DNA of 64,000 bases from Harmothoe impar (Eukaryota; Annelida; Polychaeta; Phyllodocida; Polynoidae). The translations under genes were made by a program, and so were the position numbers. Under the pieces are notes generated by a model, which was given only the letters and a program-made list of their open reading frames with translations, was not told the DNA's origin and did not search any database. Numbering within the stretch: the stretch's first letter is position 1; each line of letters opens with the position of its first letter. The stretch spans positions 65,033,303 through 65,097,302 of the forward strand of contig OX381710.1 of NCBI GenBank assembly GCA_947462335.1, written 5' to 3'. Positions 57,313 to 64,000 of the stretch are shown in pieces.

Positions 57313-57919
57313 AATAGACACATGCATTTGAACATGCGTCTAGGATTCCTATCGCTCTGTCATAAGGCCATGCAGGTCCTGTCATTGTATACCTGGTAGA
57401 CAATGACAGTTATGAAATTAAGTAAGGGGGTGTGTGCTCTGTTTTATAAGTACCTTTGTTTAATATCACACGTTAACAGTTTTACAGGTCATATAGTGCT
57501 TTGGACCGGGTTAATTCTCACCCGACAATATGCATGTTAACCAAATGGAATTTGAGAACTGAAATACCGGCTTTCACAAACAACTAAGACCAGTCAAAAC
57601 CCATTTAAGGAGATGTAAATAGAAGCCTCAGAATTGCATATACATGTAGAAGAACAGGTATTCTCAATACAGCAGCCCTGCATAGGAAAGCAAAGCTTAA
57701 TAGATTGAAGGACAGAAGCCACATGCATATGCCTGAACACCATTTAACCTGGATTATATCATCAGGCCCCTTATTGGAAATTCCTCCTCCATGAGGTAAC
57801 GACATCAGCTTCTTACTACATTTTGTACATTGCATTTTTTGTACACCTATTCTATTAACATAAGTCATGGCTCTCAGCCGATACCTGTATACATTGTATT
57901 CTTTTTCTTCATAGTTTTA

Positions 57920-58208
57920 GGGAGTGATAATTTTTTAACAACAGGGGGTGGGTTTGGGGCGGGGGCAAAAATATTTGGACCTCTTGACCGGGGGGAGGGG
58001 GGGGCCAAAAGGATTTGGACCCCTCTTGGGTGGGGGGCAAAAATATTTAACCTGTTTTGAGCCAAAGAGTCCGTGCGTTACTATGCTTCAAAGGGCCAGC
58101 GCGTGAGCCAATTTTCGACCCTAAGGGGGAGGTAACAAATTTTGATTTTGCGCGCTCCGCGCGAAAACCCACCACCCCTCCCCCTGTTGTTAAAAAATGA
58201 TCACTCCC
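57920..58208. repeat. 289-bp PIF/Harbinger-like MITE with TTA target duplication
   Basis: Inverted termini of ~30 bp: GGGAGTGATAATTTTTTAAC and GTTAAAAAATGATCACTCCC, followed inward by AACAGGGG / CCCCTGTT. TTA flanks at 57917-57919 and 58209-58211, the Harbinger-type duplication. A decayed relative lies at about 32100-32200. Confidence 0.75.
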
Positions 58209-59943
58209 TTACCATATTTGATGCCAGCACATTTATAGCTATCTGTACCCTAGACTGGATATAGGTGAACCACAGCTCATTGACCTACTTGTTTTTTAGT
58301 ATAGATGAATTAGATTACATACATACATGGATTTTCCCACAACAGCAACACTTTTTCGTACGCCATCACTAAGTTTAAAGCAATTTAAAAACTCCCCTCT
58401 CACATGGAGTAAATGGGTTGTATTCAGTTTTGACCCCCTCCGCCCAGCATAGGCTTTTCCACTTTTGCCCCCTTCCCCTCGGAGGGCCCGTTTTTCATAA
58501 TGACCCCACTCCCTATATCCACCTCCTTCAGCTGGCAATGAATGTCTCGGTCTTAAGATTACAGCTCTAGTGTCAAATGTGTTATGGTGAATTTAATTAC
58601 ATCTTGGCAGGTTTCCAAACCCCAATGTCTTAATTAGTATTATTATTTATAGCGCCACTTGGGAACGATAAACGGGCTTTTAAGAATTAGACTAAAATTA
58701 AATTCTGTATTTAGGCAGCGTAAACTAAATTACAATTTTGTAGTTGAATCTGGGAAAATTTGGAAATATGCAGGCTTTCTCTAGTCCAACGAATTATTTA
58801 CACTATAATATTAAGCTTTAATTTCATACCAAATATGCCTAGATATCTATCCATTTTTATCACATTTTTCATCAAAAATTGGTAAACAATATAAGAAATT
58901 AGAATCCCAGAAGACAAGTTCTATGCATGCGCGTGGTGATTAGTTGGAGTGGTCTTATCCTGAATAAAAATACCTCCTTGGAAGTGTCTTGCTTTCATTA
59001 GAAGGATGGGAAACGCCAGTCTTATATAAAGATTGAACGTGTGATTGAGATCACACTAGACTCAGGTAGAGGTGTGAAGGGAAATGTATCATTTATCATA
59101 GTAAGAAAGAGAAAGGGTGCACTCTTGTATTAATGAGATTCTTAAAGATGTGACCTTAGACCTTGATTTTGACCTTTTTCCGACCTAGATATCATTCTAC
59201 ACATAACATGCTCCCCCTATTATATCCTGGCTGGACCGTTTCGGATAGCATACCCAAATTGTGCGTCACAAGTATAGCATATCAGGAACTGACAACTACC
59301 TATAGGCCTGCACCACAAAACCTATAGGTCGCATGACGCAGGTGCCCTAAGAAAGTCACACCGAGTGAGGCAAGTCGCGCAAAAAAAGGGTATACTCAGA
59401 AAAAATGTGTACATTGACTTTTTTTTGGGGGGGTACTTGAGCCCAAATTCAAATTTTCATGTCCCCCGATCTTGGCTATCTATGTCTTTTGTCCTCTCAC
59501 GTCTATGTTCGACACACACTGAATAAAAAGCTTTCTCCCATGTCCATATTGTAAACAATTACCCCGGAAGAGAGAGGGGGAGGGGGGTACTCACATTTCC
59601 ATATAGTCTTTGTTGCGATATGTGCATTGTCAGTGCAAAGTGAATCAGGGTTATCACTGTTACACAAATAATAGCAAGTAACCTCCCCTGTATATACCTC
59701 TAGTACTTAAGTGTTTGTCAGATGTCTGAAAAAAAGTGTCTCACCTACCCCTCCCATAGAGATAGTGTCACACCACAGATCCCCTCTTACCTTGTATATC
59801 ACGCATATTACGCCATATTACACAATATCATGTAATAATTATGATTATGATAATTATGAGCATAGTTTATATCAAATATATATCATAAATATGTATACAT
59901 AATTACACACAGATCAGATTTAGATATTATAATTCCAATTATA

Positions 59944-60428
59944 TGTTGGTTCCATGATGTCTACCCTCATGTTAGCCTACCACTGTCTAGCCCCCATACT
60001 AAGATTAACACAAGCCTTTCATGTAACTGCCAATTAAAGCTGACTGCAATCAACAAGTCTAGCACTAATCCCCACCTGCACAAGCCGTGGGCCAACACAA
60101 CAAACAGACAACAACAAAGTGACACTAACAATACCTAGCCACCTGGTGGATGGAGGTAGTGGTGGCCACACCACCACTCCCCCCCCCTCCCACCAGGGGG
60201 CAGGTCACTCATTGGTCAATTACTAATAACCAGTAGATTTACAGCATTTATTTCTAACCAATCAGAACACCGGAAGGAATTCTGGGATACCAGGGAAGAC
60301 CGGATATAAGCTCATGTAATCCCAGGTGTCCAGACAGTAACCTCCAGGTGGTCAACTTTTGTACAAATACCAATGTACCAATAAAACACCAATACTTCAT
60401 ACCCAAGTCTCCATCTTCATTCCGCTCA
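59944..60428 (+). repeat. Probable solo LTR (485 bp)
   Basis: Starts TGTTGGTTCC and ends CATTCCGCTCA (TG..CA), with TATA before (59940-59943) and after (60429-60432). It contains GATATAAGC (possible TATA box, ~60303) and AATAAA (~60381) in the order expected in an LTR. No internal retroviral-type coding region is adjacent, hence solo. The 4-bp duplication is short and AT-rich, so it is weak support. Confidence 0.5.
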
Positions 60429-61566
60429 TATAATGTGGCACTTTTAGTGCTACAATAGCATTGGTTGTCACGAAATATTCAAATTTGGGGTTGTCGGTTG
60501 TCTTCGCGCTCCCATAGAGCTCTATGCTGAAGCAAATTATCACCAATTACAGCCTAATATTCATTTTCATTTTTTAGGGGGTTATAGTAGGAATTTGTGA
60601 AAAACAAACACACCATTAGATAGATATTGTGGAAAGTGATTTATTGAGACCATGCAAGATGCAAAGAGTGAAATATTGAGCAAATTCATTTTTCAGGGAA
60701 AAGAGGTGTCCAGAATCGTCTCACTTGACTCAGGGGAGACCCTGAGTCAAATACACTTAGGTAAAAAGCGGAACATAAATACTGTTACAGTAAAACAGTA
60801 AGGATATAAGTACTATAGCATGTATGTTATTGCCTATATGTAGGACACATTGTAACTCTGGATGAGGGATAGTAAAAGATTAAACGTCTGATTAATATCA
60901 CAATAGTCTCAGAGTTAGAGTGATTCAAGTGACTGAATTGGTTATTTGAAATCAATTTGGATAAAAAGAAGTAAATTTGGCCCCAAAGCGAGTTCGAGGC
61001 TCTACAATCTAATATACACGTAGTTTAGTAGGAATATTTCTCTTTGTCTAGATACTGAATTAAATTAAATCAAAGAATACTGTCTTTGGTATCTATATAT
61101 GATATTTCGAACATAAATTTCATGAGGTTTGCTTGGCGAATGGCTGGCTAATTCTTTATTGAGATTCATTCATGGAAAGAGGATAATTTTTGGGGTATTC
61201 GCTGAACAGAAATATCACACTTATCCATAAATAAGGAATTCGGCAGGACTGCATTTATGTTCATAGCTATAGGACTGCAGATTATACCCAGATCACCATG
61301 ATTAAATGACAAAGACCGGTGTAGAACAAAAATACAATGATATGCCTGTACCTTTGCCCGGGCCTCTGCTATACTGTGTTTTTGAGAGATACATGCATAT
61401 TATGGGATTGTATACAAGTACAACCTTACTTTTTGTGGTGTTTTTTTCCGATGTTGTGGGGGTAAAACCCACAGTGAAAGCACCCTTAAATTGCCGAAAC
61501 TGATGTTTTCGGTCTAAAATGGTGTTTTAAGGTTGCTGGGGATCTTTCTTTTTTTCTTTCTCTAGG

Positions 61567-61712
61567 CTTTCAGACTAGGGTATACAGAAATTGATTGAAT
61601 GAATGGTTATATTGTAGTGGGCGTATGGCCCATCATCATCTTTCAGACTAGGGTATACAGAAATTGATTGAATGAATGGTTATATTGTAGTGGGCGTATG
61701 GCCCATCATCAT
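61567..61712 (+). repeat. Two perfect 73-bp tandem units
   Basis: CTTTCAGACTAGGGTATACA..GGCCCATCATCAT occurs at 61567-61639 and again at 61640-61712 without differences noticed. Confidence 0.9.
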
Positions 61713-61980
61713 CTACCAAAAAATGTGTTAAAATTGGAAAATACCGGCAAATTCGGTATCAAATCAAAACTCATGCTGTCCGTAATGCAGTCAGCTAGGT
61801 GGAACCTTTATCAAACAATAGACTCCTAAATTACTAAAATGTGAAGGTTGATCGCGAAAAGTCTGAATTTCCTTATACATTTAAACCCCAAGTAGAAAAA
61901 ATAAATAAAATAAAAAACGCCTTCGTCATATTTGACTCAGGGTAACTGAATAATATACGACGACTAAACCATGTTTTAAG

Positions 61981-62022
61981 ATATCACCTGATGAAGATCA
62001 ACTCCGATCGAAACGTTGTGAT
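61981..62022 (+). ncRNA. Hammerhead-ribozyme-like motif (minimal type I)
   Basis: Core CTGATGA (61988-61994), GATC..GATC helix II (61996-61999 with 62006-62009, loop AACTCC), GAAA (62010-62013), then CGTT and GTGAT. Helix I is perfect over five pairs: ATCAC just before the core pairs with GTGAT right after a GUU cleavage triplet. Helix III would be only A-C/G-U, that is the self-complementary ACGT, which in known minimal hammerheads forms between two RNA copies. One A next to the core in helix II is unpaired or mispaired, the main flaw. It is followed by an AATAAA signal (~62049), as at a retroelement 3' end. Confidence 0.5.
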
Positions 62023-62467
62023 TTCAACCTTGTACTACTTCTAAAGTAATAAAATGCTTATTAAAATGACTTCTGATGTTGTTGTTGTGTTTACTGGTAT
62101 AATTGATCATTTATTTGATTTATTACATTTATAAGCATTTCTATGTTCTAAGATGTTTTTGTTACATAGGGGAATGTCTGTCATGGGCCCTGTGTGACAG
62201 ACAGACATCACATGACCAAAGGGATGGATGGGCAAGATTCGAGCACAAATGTTTCCTTCGAAAAGAAATTAAATATCTCTTCTTTTCAATATGATATTGA
62301 GCTGCGATCTTTGAATACAAATTTCTCTCTTTCGTGTAAACTCTGTTAAATTGCTACCCTCTAAATGAACTCTGGATTGAATCCAATGTTAACAGAAAGA
62401 GAGAAATGACATTCTAGCCTAACCTGCCTGGTTTTTCTCTCTTTTCATTTAAAAATCCCCTCTACAG

Positions 62468-62521
62468 CGATGCCGAAACCTCCCTCGGAGAGTACCTAGC
62501 CTTTGCTGAGATATACGCCTG
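62468..62521 (+). CDS. Possible single 54-nt exon of an unidentified plus-strand gene
   Basis: A pyrimidine-rich tract ends in CTCTACAG, followed by an open stretch reading DAETSLGEYLAFAEIYA and a GTGGGT donor. The codons look protein-like (amphipathic, no low complexity) and GC content rises sharply against both flanks. I do not recognise the protein, and no partner exons were found in the window; the next one would lie beyond the minisatellite. Confidence 0.3.
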
Positions 62522-62524
62522 GTG

Positions 62525-64000
62525 GGTTGGTGGGGGGTTGAGGGGGGTTGGGTGTGGTGACATGTGTTGGTGACATGTGACATGTGTTGGTGACATGTGG
62601 CATGTGTCGGTGACACGTGTTGATGAATTTGTTGGTGACAGTGACATGTGTTGGTGACATGACATGTTGGTGACATGTGTCAGTGACATGTGACATATGT
62701 TGGTGACATGTGGCATGTGACATGTGTTGGTGTCATTTGTTGGTGACATGTGTTGTTGACATGTGACACATGTTGGTGTCATGTGATGGTGACATGTTAA
62801 TGACATGTGACATGTGTTGGTGACATGTGTTGGTGGCATTTGACATGTGTTGGTGACATGTGGCATGTGTTGGTGACATGTGGCATGTGTTGGTGACATG
62901 TGTTGATGGCATGTGATGGTGACATGTGTGGACAACATGTTGGTGACATGTGTTGGTGACATGTGTTGGTGACATGTGTTGGTGACATGTGGCATGTGTT
63001 TGTGACATGTGACATGTGTTGGTGTCATGAGATGGTGACATGTTAATGACATGTGACATGTGTTGGTGACATGTGTTGGTGGTATTTGACATGGGTTTGT
63101 GACATGTGTTGGTGACATGTGACATGTGTTGGCGACATGTGTTGGTGACAAGTAGCATGTGTTGGTGACATGTGTTGATGGCATGTGGCATGTGTTAGTG
63201 ATATGTGACGGTGACATGTGTTGTGACATACGTTGGTGACATATGTTGGTGATATGTTAATGACATGTGACATGTGTTTGGGACATGTTAATGACATTTG
63301 ACATTTGTTGGTGGCATTAGACATATGTTTGTGACATGTGTTGTTGACATGTGACATGTGGGTGACATATGTTGGTGACATGTGACATATGTTGGTGACA
63401 TTTGTTTGTGACATGTGTTGGTGACATGTGACATATTGGTGACATATGTTGGTGACATGTTGGTGACATGTGACATATGTTGGTGACATGTGACATGTTG
63501 GTGACATATGTTGGTGACATGTGACATATGTTGGTGACATGTGACATGTTGGTGACATATGTTGGTGACATGTTGGTGACATGTGACATATGTTGGTGAC
63601 ATGTGACATGTTGGTGACATATGTTGGTGACATGTGACATATGTTGGTGACATGTGACATGTTGGTGACATATGTCGGTGACATGTGACATATGTTGGTG
63701 ACATGTGATGGTGACATGTTAATGACATGTGACATGTGTTGGTGACATGTGTTGGTGGCATTTGACATGTGTTGGTGACATGTGGCATGTGTTGGTGACA
63801 TGTGACATATGTTGGTGACATGTTGGTGACATGTGACATGTGTTGATGTCATGTTACAGTGACATGTGTTGGTGATGTATGACTTGTGACAGTGACATGT
63901 GTTTGTGACATGTGACATATGTTGGTGTCATGTGATGGTGACATGTGACATATGTTGGTGACATTTGTTTGTGACATGTGTTGGTGACATGTGACATATT
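62525..64000. repeat. Minisatellite of ACATG(T)G / TTGGTG units, runs off the right edge
   Basis: More than 1.45 kb of variants of TTGGTGACATGTGACATGTG with alternation of 'GTGACATGTG', 'GTGACATATG' and 'TTGGTGACATG'; the basic period is 9-12 bp with higher-order blocks (for example near-identical 62800-62860 and 63035-63090). The long minus-strand frames (Met-Ser-Pro-Thr-His-Val type) are an effect of the repeat and not genes. Confidence 0.92.

Larger units (their letters stand above)
55831..62461. other. Intergenic region right of the Penelope-like element
   Basis: No gene supported. It holds a C-rich minisatellite (56400-56470), a ~50-bp tandem duplication with CTCAGCAGGAGAT (56725-56825), MITEs at 57152-57312 and 57920-58208, a probable solo LTR (59944-60428), a 73-bp tandem duplication (61567-61712), a hammerhead-like motif (61981-62022) and a segment at 62215-62390 similar to 55822-56003. 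In 58210-59940 and 60433-61560 I see nothing recognisable. Confidence 0.6.

Noticed and set aside
62462..63918. Long minus-strand open frames (up to 291 codons) rich in Met, Ser, Pro, Thr, His, Cys
   Set aside because: They are translations of the minisatellite in several overlapping frames; no start context, introns or domain, and all frames show the same short repeat.

Overview
This is a stretch of animal (metazoan) nuclear DNA: widely spaced, intron-rich genes with GT/AG splice sites and human-like housekeeping proteins, set in AT-rich sequence crowded with short inverted-repeat transposons and carrying a full-length Penelope-like retroelement. No vertebrate-specific repeats are seen. A marine invertebrate fits best (amphioxus, another invertebrate deuterostome or a lophotrochozoan), but I cannot settle the species from sequence alone.

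Four protein-coding genes are supported, arranged as two head-to-head pairs. Pair 1 is PRPS (phosphoribosyl-pyrophosphate synthetase; minus strand, only coding exon 1 at 6252-6373, rest beyond the left edge) and UBE2K (ubiquitin-conjugating E2 with UBA tail; plus strand, complete, six coding exons, 6847-11285). Pair 2 is VMA21 (V-ATPase assembly factor; minus strand, complete, three coding exons, 18190-21498) and COMMD5 (plus strand, complete, seven coding exons, 21748-46972). Exon phases were checked by hand for the three complete genes and join without error to 199, 87 and 221 residues. Each pair shares a short promoter region containing the ETS-type motif CCGGAAGTG. The genes are unrelated housekeeping functions; pairing suggests shared transcription start control and not a pathway.

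Layout: 1-6251 is PRPS intron 1 with several MITEs. 6374-6846 is a shared promoter. 6847-11285 is UBE2K, whose intron 1 holds a decayed tandem duplication. 11286-18189 is intergenic with TTAA-flanked MITEs and other inverted-repeat elements. 18190-21498 is VMA21. 21499-21747 is the second shared promoter. 21748-46972 is COMMD5, swollen by repeats: a palindromic (foldback-like) array of ~390-bp units, a TA-flanked transposon inserted into that array, a gag-like retroelement remnant, and many MITEs in the 12.5-kb last intron. 47178-50088 is a repeat element with an internal ~130-bp satellite organised in a 517-bp higher-order duplication. 50089-55817 is a young, nearly intact Penelope-like element on the minus strand: ~743-bp terminal direct repeats, 13-bp target duplication, a 530-residue upstream ORF1, and an RT plus GIY-YIG protein split by one apparent frameshift. 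55831-62461 is intergenic with a Harbinger-like MITE, a probable solo LTR and a hammerhead-ribozyme-like motif. 62525 to the end is a minisatellite of ACATG/TTGGTG units that runs off the window.

The most notable items are the Penelope-like element with its long unassigned ORF1, two hammerhead-like motifs, the foldback array with a self-documented empty insertion site, and a transposon family with a GGCTGTGTCTCATGAG terminus and 4-bp target duplications.
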